The notes under the pieces: model-generated | The model's database searches: none | Seen by the model: the letters and a program-made list of their open reading frames with translations, nothing else | What the model was told of the DNA's origin: nothing | Shown: piece by piece, positions 19,129-27,931 of the stretch | Numbering within the stretch: position 1 is the first letter of the stretch | How the letters are laid out: every line of letters starts with the position of its first letter | DNA from: Pelagibacteraceae bacterium | Lineage (GTDB): Bacteria; Pseudomonadota; Alphaproteobacteria; Pelagibacterales; Pelagibacteraceae | Length of the DNA stretch: 64,000 nt | Assembly: GCA_022763425.1 (NCBI GenBank) | Contig: JALEGD010000001.1 | Coordinates: forward strand, 696,572-760,571 | Reading direction: 5' to 3' | Made by a program: the position numbers and the translations under genes

Positions 19129-20607
19129 ATGTCTTTATCTTTAATAATAGGATCCAGAGCTAGTTTTTTAGCCAAAATACAAACTTTTATCGTAAAACAA
19201 GAATTAAAGAAAAAAATTAAAAGTATTAAAATTACAACCAAATATCATTCAACTAAAGGTGACAAGAATCAAGGACACGCACCGTGGAAAAATTTAGGAT
19301 ATGGAATTTTTACAACATCATTAACCAAGGGGCTTATAAATAAACATTTTAATTGTGTCGTTCATTCCTACAAGGATTTACCAATTTTAAAGTCAAAGAC
19401 AGATTATATCACAATCACAAGAGATGACCCCAGAGATCTTCTTTTAATTAAAAAAAAATCCATAAATAAAAAAAACTTAATTATTGGAACGTCATCACCA
19501 AGAAGAAAATCATCTGTTAGAGATCTAAAAGATTTAATAGGAGTTAAAAATATCAAAACAAAAACTATACGAGGAAATGTAACTACTCGATTATTAAAAG
19601 TAACATTAAAAAATCAATATGATGCAGTGTTTATGGCAAAAGCTGCAATTGATAGAATTTTTAAATATGGGAACAAAGTAGATAAAGTAGAAACAAAAAA
19701 ATTTATAAATCTTTTTAAAAAATTTAAACCATTTATTCTGCCTTTATCAATTTTCCCTACAGCTGCTAGCCAAGGGGCAATAGCAATTGAATATTTAAAA
19801 AATGATAAAAAAACAAAATCTATTTTAAATAAAATTAACTGCAAAAAAACACAGTCTATTTGCAATCAAGAAAGAAGTCTTTTGAAAAAATATGGTGGAG
19901 GCTGTGGTCTTGATATTGGTATTACCATAGAGGAAATAAAAAATAATAATTTCTTATTTAGCAAAGGAGTTGACGCCAGGAATAATAAAGAATTTCATAT
20001 CAATAAAATTTTAAATAAAAAAAGTATAAAGAAAACAAAATCTATATTTCCTCAAAATATCAAAGATTATCAAATGTTTTCAAGAATTGAGTTAAAACTT
20101 CCTAAAATAAAAAACTCAACAATCATTTTAACAAGACCAGATTTTTCAATTAAAGATTTAAATAATAAAAATTTTTTTATTACGAGTGGAATACAAACTT
20201 GGAAAAGAGTTACTAAAGAAAATAAAATCGCACAGTGTAGCTTTGATGGTTTGGGAGAAGATTATCGCCTCCCGGAAATTTATTATCGAAATTATAAAAA
20301 TATTAAAAAAATTACCTATAAAAAGAGCATGTCAATTTATAAGACTAAGCAAATTAATGGTTACGAGCTTATTCCTCAAATCAATTCTAAAACCATAAAT
20401 AATCTATTTAATGCAAAAGTATTTTATTGGATGAGCTATTCAGCATTTAAATTAGCGAAAGCTATTAGACCAGATATTACAAAATATCAGCATTGCAGTG
20501 GTCCTGGCTCAACATTTGAGCAATTAAAAAAAGAAATTCCTAAAAAAAGATTAAAACTATTTTTTAATTATAAAGATTTTAAAGAGAGTGTATATCAAGC
20601 CAGATGA
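19129..20607 (+). CDS. hemC: Hydroxymethylbilane synthase HemC with a C-terminal HemD-like extension
   Basis: A 492-residue protein; HemC alone is about 310. Residues 1-310 are porphobilinogen deaminase: catalytic Asp region TRDDPRD (97-103), SSPRRKS (122-128), IRGNVTTRL (147-155), TAASQGAIAIEY (211-222), and Cys259 in YGGGCGLDIG, which anchors the dipyrromethane cofactor. Residues 330-492 form a second domain that begins with TIILTRP, like the N-terminus of uroporphyrinogen-III synthase, and later shows YWMSYSAFKLA and SGPGSTFEQLKKE, like the HemD second half. No separate hemD is in this otherwise complete cluster, so a divergent HemC-HemD fusion is likely but unproven. It overlaps hemB by four bases. 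Confidence 0.85.
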   Translation: MSLSLIIGSRASFLAKIQTFIVKQELKKKIKSIKITTKYHSTKGDKNQGHAPWKNLGYGIFTTSLTKGLINKHFNCVVHSYKDLPILKSKTDYITITRDDPRDLLLIKKKSINKKNLIIGTSSPRRKSSVRDLKDLIGVKNIKTKTIRGNVTTRLLKVTLKNQYDAVFMAKAAIDRIFKYGNKVDKVETKKFINLFKKFKPFILPLSIFPTAASQGAIAIEYLKNDKKTKSILNKINCKKTQSICNQERSLLKKYGGGCGLDIGITIEEIKNNNFLFSKGVDARNNKEFHINKILNKKSIKKTKSIFPQNIKDYQMFSRIELKLPKIKNSTIILTRPDFSIKDLNNKNFFITSGIQTWKRVTKENKIAQCSFDGLGEDYRLPEIYYRNYKNIKKITYKKSMSIYKTKQINGYELIPQINSKTINNLFNAKVFYWMSYSAFKLAKAIRPDITKYQHCSGPGSTFEQLKKEIPKKRLKLFFNYKDFKESVYQAR

Positions 20608-21512
20608 AAAATTTTATTAATTCTAATAAGCTTAAAGCAAGCAATTTAATACAACCTATATTTATTGAAGAGGGTTTGAAATCGAAAAAAGTTATCAAAG
20701 GTTTGGGGGTCAATTGCAGCCATACAATTCAGAGCGCAAAAAAAACTATTTCATCTGACATTAAAAAAGGTGTTAAAAATTTTATTTTTTTTATTGTTCC
20801 AAAGACTAAGCAAAAAAAACCAGAAGATTTTAATTTTCATTACCAATCATTATCTCAAATAAAAAAAACATTTGGTAAACGAATAGTTATGATTGTTGAT
20901 ACATGTTTGTGTTCAGTTACAACTGATGGACATTGTGGCATTACTCATAAAAATAAAATAAACTTAAAAGAAACTCATAAATCTCTTGGAATTGCAGCTG
21001 ATACTTTTGTTCAAGCAGGAGCTGACATCATAGCCCCTAGTGATATGATGAAGGGTACAACAAGATATTTAAGATCATTATTCAAAAAGAAAAAATTTAA
21101 AACTCCAATTATGAGTTATTCATCAAAATTTTTTAGTAGTTTTTATGGTCCTTTTAGAAATGCTGCAAAATCTTCTCCAAAAAAATTTGATCGATCTTCT
21201 TATCAATTACCAATTCACGATCGCAAAAAAGCAATACAGAGTTCTTTAACGAATGCAAAGCAAGGAGCCTCTTTCTTAATGGTAAAACCCGGTATTACAT
21301 CTATTGATTTGATCAGAGAAATTAAAAATAAAACCAAATTACCTACAGGGGCGTATCAAGTAAGTGGTGAATATGCTTCTTTACAATATTTAGCAAAAAA
21401 CAAACTTGGTGATTTTAGTAAACTGTATAAAGAGAGTTTATTAGCTATTCATAGAGCTGGTGCTGATTTTATTATAACTTATGGAGCTAGAGACATTGCC
21501 AAAGATCTATAA
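20604..21512 (+). CDS. hemB: Delta-aminolevulinic acid dehydratase (porphobilinogen synthase)
   Basis: A 302-residue enzyme joining two 5-aminolevulinate molecules. The two active-site lysines are Lys175 in SYSSKFFSSFYGPFR and Lys228 in FLMVKPG. The metal loop reads DTCLCSVTTDGHC with Cys101, Cys103 and Cys111, which is the zinc-binding version; many Alphaproteobacteria carry the Asp-containing magnesium version. The usual DMMDGR is DMMKGT here (147-152). The protein is shorter at the N-terminus than the usual 325-335, so the octamer-forming arm is reduced. It starts inside the hemC stop and overlaps hemE by up to 32 bases. Confidence 0.93.
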   Translation: MKNFINSNKLKASNLIQPIFIEEGLKSKKVIKGLGVNCSHTIQSAKKTISSDIKKGVKNFIFFIVPKTKQKKPEDFNFHYQSLSQIKKTFGKRIVMIVDTCLCSVTTDGHCGITHKNKINLKETHKSLGIAADTFVQAGADIIAPSDMMKGTTRYLRSLFKKKKFKTPIMSYSSKFFSSFYGPFRNAAKSSPKKFDRSSYQLPIHDRKKAIQSSLTNAKQGASFLMVKPGITSIDLIREIKNKTKLPTGAYQVSGEYASLQYLAKNKLGDFSKLYKESLLAIHRAGADFIITYGARDIAKDL

Positions 21513-22494
21513 TCAAAAATTTTATAATGCATTACATCGCATTGAACAGAAAGTTCCTCCTATTTGGTTGATGAGGCAAGCAGGTCGTTATCATTCGCAT
21601 TATCAAAATTTAAAAACCAAACATACTTTTGAAGAATTATGTAAGGTACCAGAACTTATTTGCGAGACAACCATGGGTCCGATTCAAGATTTTGATTTTG
21701 ATGCAGCAATTCTCTTTAGTGATATTTTGTTTCCATTAGATTATCTTGGGATGGGCTTGGCTTTTAATCCAGGACCAGAGTTTGCTAATCCTTTAACTGA
21801 ACAAATCCTCAATAATGAAAAAAAACAAAGTTTTTCTGATTACATTAAATTTCAAATAGATGGTTTGACTTTAATCAGAGATACTTTGCCTGATAATAAG
21901 TCCTTAATCGGTTTTGTGGGTGCTCCATATACTTTATTTAAATTTGCACAAAGACATCCTCAATCAAACTCAAATTTATTAAATGATTTTTTACCTGTTA
22001 TAGAAAAAATTCTCGAAGAGAATATTGATTTACAATTTGGTATAGATTTAGACATATTAATGATTTTTGATACTGAAGCTCAACATTTAAATCTTAATGA
22101 ATTTAATAAGTACGTAAAACCATTTATTGAGAAAATTGCACATAAGTATTCTGGAAAAATTGGATATTTTACAAAAGATATTGATGATGAAAAGTATGAA
22201 AGTCTAAAGACGATAAAAGATTTAAGATTAACTGTTGTAGGTTCTAACCAAGATATTTTTTCTAAATTATCAAATACAGATCTATCTCTTCAAGGTAATT
22301 TTCCCAACAGATACCTTGCTATTGAAGATATTGACGAATTTAAAAAGCATTTAGATAATTTTATCAAATATATAAAAGATCAAGATCTAGCCAAAAGAGT
22401 AGGCTGGATTTGCAGTTTAGATCATGGTGTTTTAAAAACTACACCAGAACATAATGTTAAACTATTTATAGATAAAATTAGAACAGAATTATAA
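21481..22494 (+). CDS. hemE: Uroporphyrinogen decarboxylase
   Basis: A 337-residue enzyme that removes four carboxyl groups from uroporphyrinogen III. The signature PPIWLMRQAGRYHSHYQ (about residues 26-42) and the catalytic Asp region FSDILFPLDYLGM (about 80-92) are clear. The ATG at 21481 overlaps hemB by 32 bases; a TTG at 21496 would also keep the whole domain and reduce the overlap, so the start is uncertain by five codons. The stop overlaps the hemH ATG by one base. Confidence 0.94.
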   Translation: MELETLPKIYNQKFYNALHRIEQKVPPIWLMRQAGRYHSHYQNLKTKHTFEELCKVPELICETTMGPIQDFDFDAAILFSDILFPLDYLGMGLAFNPGPEFANPLTEQILNNEKKQSFSDYIKFQIDGLTLIRDTLPDNKSLIGFVGAPYTLFKFAQRHPQSNSNLLNDFLPVIEKILEENIDLQFGIDLDILMIFDTEAQHLNLNEFNKYVKPFIEKIAHKYSGKIGYFTKDIDDEKYESLKTIKDLRLTVVGSNQDIFSKLSNTDLSLQGNFPNRYLAIEDIDEFKKHLDNFIKYIKDQDLAKRVGWICSLDHGVLKTTPEHNVKLFIDKIRTEL

Positions 22495-23516
22495 TGGCAA
22501 AATTTATTGGAAATCCTGATTTTAAACACGGTACTAAATTGAAAATTGGTATTTTATTATCTAACCTTGGAACACCTGATAAACCTCAACGCAAAGAATT
22601 GAGAGTTTATCTAAAAGAATTTTTATCTGATCCCAGGGTAATTGAAACGCCAAAGTTAATTTGGCAAATAATATTAAATGGTATTATCTTGAATACCAGA
22701 CCTCAAAAATCTGCAAAAAATTATCAAAAAGTTTGGACAGATGAAGGTTCTCCACTCTTAGTGATTTTAAATAAACAAAAAAAACTTGCGCAAGATTTAT
22801 TAAAAAAAGAAAACCTAGAGTTAGAGTTTGCCATAGGTATGCGATATGGAAATCCTAGCATAGAAAAAGGCTTAGAAGAATTAAGAAAAAAACATTGTAA
22901 TAAAATTATCATATTACCGATGTATCCACATTACTGTGCAGCTACTACTGGTTCAACTTTTGATGCCGTATCAAATACAATGCAAAAATGGAGATGGGTA
23001 CCGTCATTGAGGTTTATATCAACTTATCACGATCACCCCAATTACATAAAGGCATTAGCAAATAGTATTCAAAAGCATTGGGATGAAAATGGCAAACCAG
23101 ATAAAATTTTATTCAGTTACCATGGTATTCCAAAGAAGTATTTTACTAAAGGCGACCCGTATCACTGTCTTTGCAGTAAAACGACAAGATTGGTAAGAGA
23201 AGAAATGGGTCTATCTGAAGAATTTGCCATGACAACTTTTCAATCTCGTTTTGGACCTGAAGAATGGCTGCAACCTTACACTGATAAGACAGTGGAAAAA
23301 TTAGCCAAAGATAAAGTAGAACACCTTCAAATTATTGCACCAGGATTTTCTGCAGATTGTTTGGAAACTATTGAAGAACTAGATGGAGAAAATAGAGAAA
23401 TTTTTGAAGAATATGGTGGAAAAAAGTTTAGCTATATTCCTTGTTTAAATGATCGGCCTGATCACATAAACCTTATTGGAGCCTTAATTAAAAATGAACT
23501 CCAAGGTTGGGTATGA
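22494..23516 (+). CDS. hemH: Ferrochelatase
   Basis: A 340-residue enzyme that inserts ferrous iron into protoporphyrin IX, the last step to heme. Conserved elements are LLSNLGTPDKP (about residues 21-31), YLKEFLSDPRVIE, the catalytic His in FSYHGIPKKY (about residue 204), and the Glu in GFSADCLETIEELD. Two Cys in YHCLCSKTT lie where some bacterial ferrochelatases carry conserved cysteines. The next ATG (hemF) overlaps its stop. The iron permease 8 kb upstream is a possible source of its metal. Confidence 0.95.
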   Translation: MAKFIGNPDFKHGTKLKIGILLSNLGTPDKPQRKELRVYLKEFLSDPRVIETPKLIWQIILNGIILNTRPQKSAKNYQKVWTDEGSPLLVILNKQKKLAQDLLKKENLELEFAIGMRYGNPSIEKGLEELRKKHCNKIIILPMYPHYCAATTGSTFDAVSNTMQKWRWVPSLRFISTYHDHPNYIKALANSIQKHWDENGKPDKILFSYHGIPKKYFTKGDPYHCLCSKTTRLVREEMGLSEEFAMTTFQSRFGPEEWLQPYTDKTVEKLAKDKVEHLQIIAPGFSADCLETIEELDGENREIFEEYGGKKFSYIPCLNDRPDHINLIGALIKNELQGWV

Positions 23517-24328
23517 GCAAAAATATAGAAGACAAAAAAAAATTAACCTCGAATTGGTTTCAAGATTTACAAAATCAAATGATTAGTTCATTTGAATCTC
23601 TAGATACAAAAAAATTTGAAAAAAAAACATGGGATAGACCAGGTGGAGGTGGTGGCACTATGGCTGTTATGAAAGGCGAAGTGTTTGAAAAAGTTGGAGT
23701 TAATATTTCTGTTGTACATGGCAAGTTTAGTGAAGAATTTAGAAAAAAAATACCTGGAACTGAAAACAGCGCAAATTTTTGGGCTGCTGGGATTTCAATA
23801 GTTGCGCATATGAAAAATCCAAAAATAGCTGCAGCTCATTTTAATACCAGGTTTATTGCAACTGAAAAATCTTGGTTTGGGGGAGGCTGCGATTTGACAC
23901 CTGCTTTACCAGAAAATGAGGAAACAAGATCTTTTCATTCTGGTTTAGAAAATTTGTGTAAAAAAAACTCATATGATTATCCAAAATGGAAAAAAGAATG
24001 TGATGAATATTTTTATTTAAAGCACAGAAAAGAACCAAGAGGAGTAGGTGGCATTTTCTTTGATTATTTAAATGAAGATAATTTTGAAAACGAATTTGAT
24101 TTTATTAAGAATTTAGGAGTTTATTTTAAAAATTTTGTTCACGATAATGCTGAAAGAAAAAAAGATTTGCCTTATACTGAAGAGGATATGAAAAAATTAA
24201 TGCACAAAAGATCCAGATATGTTGAATTCAATTTATTGTATGACAGGGGCACTTTATTTGGCTTAAAAACAGATGGAAATGTTGAGGCTATTTTAATGTC
24301 AATGCCTCCAAAAGCGGAGTGGAATTGA
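23513..24328 (+). CDS. hemF: Oxygen-dependent coproporphyrinogen III oxidase
   Basis: A 271-residue HemF, started at the ATG overlapping the hemH stop. It converts coproporphyrinogen III to protoporphyrinogen IX using oxygen. Recognisable blocks are WDRPGGGGGTMAV (about residues 41-53), NPKIAAAHFNTR, WFGGGCDLTPALP (about 121-133), EPRGVGGIFFDYLN (about 174-187) and the C-terminal RSRYVEFNLLYDRGT...MSMPP. The oxygen-independent HemN is not in this cluster, which fits an obligate aerobe. Confidence 0.96.
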   Translation: MSKNIEDKKKLTSNWFQDLQNQMISSFESLDTKKFEKKTWDRPGGGGGTMAVMKGEVFEKVGVNISVVHGKFSEEFRKKIPGTENSANFWAAGISIVAHMKNPKIAAAHFNTRFIATEKSWFGGGCDLTPALPENEETRSFHSGLENLCKKNSYDYPKWKKECDEYFYLKHRKEPRGVGGIFFDYLNEDNFENEFDFIKNLGVYFKNFVHDNAERKKDLPYTEEDMKKLMHKRSRYVEFNLLYDRGTLFGLKTDGNVEAILMSMPPKAEWN

Positions 24329-24744
24329 TGTACGAGTGGATTAAAGTTTTGCATATTATTTCTTTTGTAGCTTGGTTTGCAGGGCTTTTTTATTTACCAA
24401 GACTTTATGTTTATCATGCAGAAAATGTAGATCACGATCATACAAGAAAAACTTTAGAAACAATGGAATATAAATTGCTTAAATTTATCATGAACCCAGC
24501 GATGATTGCGACTTGGATTTTTGGAGTTGGATTAATCCATTATGTTGGTTCAGAGGGGTGGTTGCATGCTAAAATTACCTTAGTTGTAATTTTGTCTGCA
24601 TTTCATATGTATTTAGGAGTTATTAGAAAGAAATTAATCAACGAACCATCAAAATATTCTTCTAAATATTTTCGATATATTAATGAAGTTCCAACTGTAC
24701 TTTTAATTTTAATTGTAATTCTAGTAGTAGTTAAACCTTTTTAA
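24328..24744 (+). CDS. hemJ: Protoporphyrinogen oxidase HemJ
   Basis: A 138-residue membrane protein of the UPF0093/HemJ family, which oxidises protoporphyrinogen IX to protoporphyrin IX. Features are WIKVLHIISFVAWFAGLFYLPRL-type first helix with a conserved His and Arg, MEYKLLKFIMNPAM in the middle, and NEVPTVLLILIVILVV at the end; four membrane segments are expected. The ATG overlaps the hemF stop (TGATG). It completes the hemCBEHFJ operon, so every step from aminolevulinate is present if HemC also supplies HemD function. Confidence 0.94.
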   Translation: MYEWIKVLHIISFVAWFAGLFYLPRLYVYHAENVDHDHTRKTLETMEYKLLKFIMNPAMIATWIFGVGLIHYVGSEGWLHAKITLVVILSAFHMYLGVIRKKLINEPSKYSSKYFRYINEVPTVLLILIVILVVVKPF

Positions 24745-24781
24745 TTGAAAAAAATATTATAAAAGATTAGAAAACATTCAA

Positions 24782-24873
24782 GGACAGGTGGGTGAGTGGT
24801 TGAAACCAGCTGGTTGCTAACTAGCCTTACGAGTAACATCGTAACGAGGGTTCGAATCCCTCCCTGTCCGCCA
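24782..24873 (+). tRNA. tRNA-Ser(GCU)
   Basis: The acceptor arms GGACAGG (24782-24788) and CCTGTCC (24863-24869) pair fully, followed by discriminator G and an encoded CCA. The anticodon loop TTGCTAA is closed by GCTGG/CTAGC, putting GCT at 24816-24818. A long variable arm (CGAGTAACATCG region) is typical of serine tRNA. The T arm contains GGTTCGAATCC. Confidence 0.95.
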
Positions 24874-24878
24874 CAAAT

Positions 24879-25613
24879 ATGAAAAAAGATATCTCGATTG
24901 GAAAAACGTTAGCTAACTCTTTTCAATTTTTAATTACAAATTTTGACAAAAGATTAAAAGAAGGCTTGCCTGCAGTGATTTTCATTACTATAGCCTTTAA
25001 TATATTAAATTATTTAATCTCTAATGAGATTGCTACTAATTTTACTATTTTATTTTTCTTTATTTTTACAATGATAATTTCAAGTGCAATAGGTGTCTGT
25101 GTTCATGAAGAAATTTTAAATAAGTCTAAGATAGTATTTTTAAAAGAATTTTTATCACCAAGGAGTATTAAGTATTTTTTTAATTTTTTAGCCTTAACAA
25201 TTATAGCTTTATCACCGTTATTAATACATTTTGTGTTGAAAAATATTTTAACTATTAAAAGTGAACATGCCTCTGGTCTGCTAATATTATGGATTTTTAC
25301 GACTATTTTATCTTTAAAATTAATATTTATTTTGCCGAAATTAGCTCTTGGTATTAATTTTAAGTATGATTTTAAAGAATTAAATTCAATTGGTTCAAAA
25401 TTATTTTTGTTATTAACTATTGTAACAATAATTTTTTTAGTACCTTCAATGATTTACTTGACGCTACAACTATCATTTATGACAAGCTACAAAGACCTAT
25501 ACCAAATTATCAAACCTTTGTTTGATGTAGGATCTTTTTACATATCTTATTTAAATTATATTACTATTTTCGCGGTAATTTCTTACGCCTTTAAAGATTA
25601 TTTTTCAAAATAG
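24879..25613 (+). CDS. Multi-pass membrane protein of unknown function
   Basis: A 244-residue protein not recognised. It begins five bases after tRNA-Ser. Six hydrophobic segments can be read at about residues 30-46, 52-72, 95-117, 128-150, 175-197 and 220-238, with short charged loops between. The N-terminal 30 residues (ISIGKTLANSFQFLITN) are polar and resemble the entry to glycerophosphodiester/stress-type membrane domains, but not enough to assign. No catalytic motif is visible. It ends convergently with the lytic transglycosylase gene, overlapping it by nine bases. Base use is like the neighbours. Confidence 0.7.
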   Translation: MKKDISIGKTLANSFQFLITNFDKRLKEGLPAVIFITIAFNILNYLISNEIATNFTILFFFIFTMIISSAIGVCVHEEILNKSKIVFLKEFLSPRSIKYFFNFLALTIIALSPLLIHFVLKNILTIKSEHASGLLILWIFTTILSLKLIFILPKLALGINFKYDFKELNSIGSKLFLLLTIVTIIFLVPSMIYLTLQLSFMTSYKDLYQIIKPLFDVGSFYISYLNYITIFAVISYAFKDYFSK

Positions 25614-27893
25614 AATTTTTTCAATATCGTTAGTTACTGTTTTTTTATTAATTACGTATTTGTAAACTTGAATATTCTCTATGACTCTTTGTACATAGTT
25701 TCTTGTTTCTGAGAAGGGTATCAATTCAATCCAATCTATTGGGCTAATTTTTCCTTTTCTTGGATCACCAAATCTTTGTATCCATCTTTTTACTCTATGC
25801 GGACCAGCATTGTATGCTGCAAATGCCATATACAAAGCCCCATCTAAATTTGATGTTAAATTAGAAATATAAAATGATCCAATTTGTAAATTAAAATATT
25901 CATCTTCAATAAGTTTAGATCTTGAGTAGCTCAAACCTGCTTGCTTAGCCACCAATCTTCCCGTTGCAGGCATAATTTGCATTAATCCTTTTGCACCAAC
26001 CCAGCTATTAGCTCTTCCATCAAATTCACTTTCTTGTCTGATAAGTGCTAAAATTATTGATTGATCCAGTATATTTTTTTTTGCAACAACTTTGGGTGTT
26101 TCGATAATGGGGTAATTTAACTCTAAAAGATTTTTGTTTTCATAAGATGCTTGTTTTGCGATTTGAATAGCAAAGTCTAATCTATTTATTTCTTGTGACA
26201 ACAAACCAGCATAAATTTGCTCTTTGATAGTTTTTTCCTCAGAACCAAGATGTCGTATAATATCTTTAGCTTTTTGAGTCTCATCTAGTTCATCTAGAAG
26301 GACCACAGCTTTTGGAAGCTCTTGTTTTAAAAATTTATTAAATTCATCTTTTGAAAATGTGAAATTGTTTTTTACTTTAAATTTTTCTTTTTCAATTTTT
26401 GCTGCCGCTAGTTGTCCATAAAATGATGTATTAAATTTAGATGCTGATGCGTACCATTGTTTTGCTTTTTGATTTTCTCCAAGTTTTTCATAAGCTTCTC
26501 CCAACCAGTAGGCTCCTCTAGATTTGCTTATTGGATAGTTAACGCCATCATGCATTATTTTAAAATGTTCGACCGCAGCTTTGGGGTTATTTAAAAATCT
26601 TAGAGCTAACCAACCCGCATGCCACTCTGCTTCTGCTAGTAAGCTACTTTCTAAAACTCCATGATTAATTAATAAATCATAAGCTTCTTGATATTTTTTT
26701 TTATCTATATGTCTTCTGGCTATAATAAATTTTTCCTTAAACCACAGATCAGGCTTGACCAAACGTTTTGGGTCATTGGGTAGAGAGTTAATGATTTCTA
26801 ATGCACTGTTATATCTTCCTCTTTTCCTTCTCCATTTCGCTCTGTCATATTGTAGACCAATATTATTTTTAAATTGAGGTGGTACTTTTGCAATTGCACT
26901 ATCAACACCATACGATCTTGTCATTAGCGCAAATCTTGCAAAATAAAGTTCTTTATATCCTGGTGGTAAATATCTTAATGTTCTTCTTAATTCATAAAAA
27001 TCTTGTTCCCAAGCTAAATATTCAGCTCTAATAATGTAATCATTTTTAGTTAATAAATTCTTAAATTTTTTATTAAGATACCTGTGGTCGTCTCTGCTTA
27101 AATTTGCATCTTTAAAACCCTCAGCTATTAGTTGATGAGCTTTATTTGTTTCTCCTTGTATTAAGAAAGCTTCACCTAATTTAATTTTTCCAAAACCACT
27201 TAAGGGTTCTTGGTTACTAAAAAATTTTATTACTTCTTTGGCTTTAGTTTCTTTGAAGTTAATTTTATGTTCTGCCAAATATCTTAATCTATTAATTCTT
27301 GGCCAATTAGGATTGTTTTTTATAAAATCAGAATAATCCTGAAATGTTGCGCGATTAATTGGTTCTTTTAAATACATCCAATTTACCAATTTTCTTAAAA
27401 GTGGATCTTTTGATTTTGAAACTTGTTTTTGTGCCGAGTTCCATCTTTTTCTTTTAATTTGAGCAAATGTCTTTTGGGCAATTAAAAAGTCTTTCTGAGA
27501 TAGAATTTTAGAATCTTTTTTGTTTACGCCTAGATCATCAGGTTTTTTTAAAGGTAAGATATTATTAGTTACATTGAAGTTTTCTTCTTTATCTTTTTTG
27601 ACTTCTTTAATTTTTTTTATTTTAGGAGCTGGTTTTTTATCAGTTTTTTTTGAAATTGTTTTTTCTATCTTTTTGGGAACAATTTTTTTTGGTGTTACTT
27701 TTTTATCAAAAATATTTTTAACTTCATTTTTGTTTTTTATTTCTTTTAATTCACTATTAATTTTTGAAGTATTAGTTTTAAACTCATTAGGTTTTGGTTC
27801 AGGTTTAATTAATCTAGCAAATGAATTATCGTGATTAAAAAAAAATATCGTTAAGCAAAGTACTATTTTTAGTATAGTTTTTTTCTTAATCAT
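25605..27893 (-). CDS. slt: Soluble lytic murein transglycosylase
   Basis: A 762-residue periplasmic enzyme cleaving the glycan strands of peptidoglycan. It has a hydrophobic signal sequence (residues 8-24), then a Lys/Pro-rich low-complexity linker to about residue 135, a long alpha-helical repeat region of the Slt70 superhelix type, and a C-terminal SLT domain. The catalytic Glu is in LALIRQESEFDGRA (about residues 620-633); GAKGLMQIMPATG and AFAAYNAGPHRV are the other family motifs. The linker is richer in lysine than in E. coli Slt70. It is divergent from dapA with 38 bases between start codons. Confidence 0.92.
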   Translation of the reverse strand: MIKKKTILKIVLCLTIFFFNHDNSFARLIKPEPKPNEFKTNTSKINSELKEIKNKNEVKNIFDKKVTPKKIVPKKIEKTISKKTDKKPAPKIKKIKEVKKDKEENFNVTNNILPLKKPDDLGVNKKDSKILSQKDFLIAQKTFAQIKRKRWNSAQKQVSKSKDPLLRKLVNWMYLKEPINRATFQDYSDFIKNNPNWPRINRLRYLAEHKINFKETKAKEVIKFFSNQEPLSGFGKIKLGEAFLIQGETNKAHQLIAEGFKDANLSRDDHRYLNKKFKNLLTKNDYIIRAEYLAWEQDFYELRRTLRYLPPGYKELYFARFALMTRSYGVDSAIAKVPPQFKNNIGLQYDRAKWRRKRGRYNSALEIINSLPNDPKRLVKPDLWFKEKFIIARRHIDKKKYQEAYDLLINHGVLESSLLAEAEWHAGWLALRFLNNPKAAVEHFKIMHDGVNYPISKSRGAYWLGEAYEKLGENQKAKQWYASASKFNTSFYGQLAAAKIEKEKFKVKNNFTFSKDEFNKFLKQELPKAVVLLDELDETQKAKDIIRHLGSEEKTIKEQIYAGLLSQEINRLDFAIQIAKQASYENKNLLELNYPIIETPKVVAKKNILDQSIILALIRQESEFDGRANSWVGAKGLMQIMPATGRLVAKQAGLSYSRSKLIEDEYFNLQIGSFYISNLTSNLDGALYMAFAAYNAGPHRVKRWIQRFGDPRKGKISPIDWIELIPFSETRNYVQRVIENIQVYKYVINKKTVTNDIEKILF

Positions 27894-27931
27894 GTAATAA
27901 ACCTATATATAAATTCTTGTATTTTATAACT

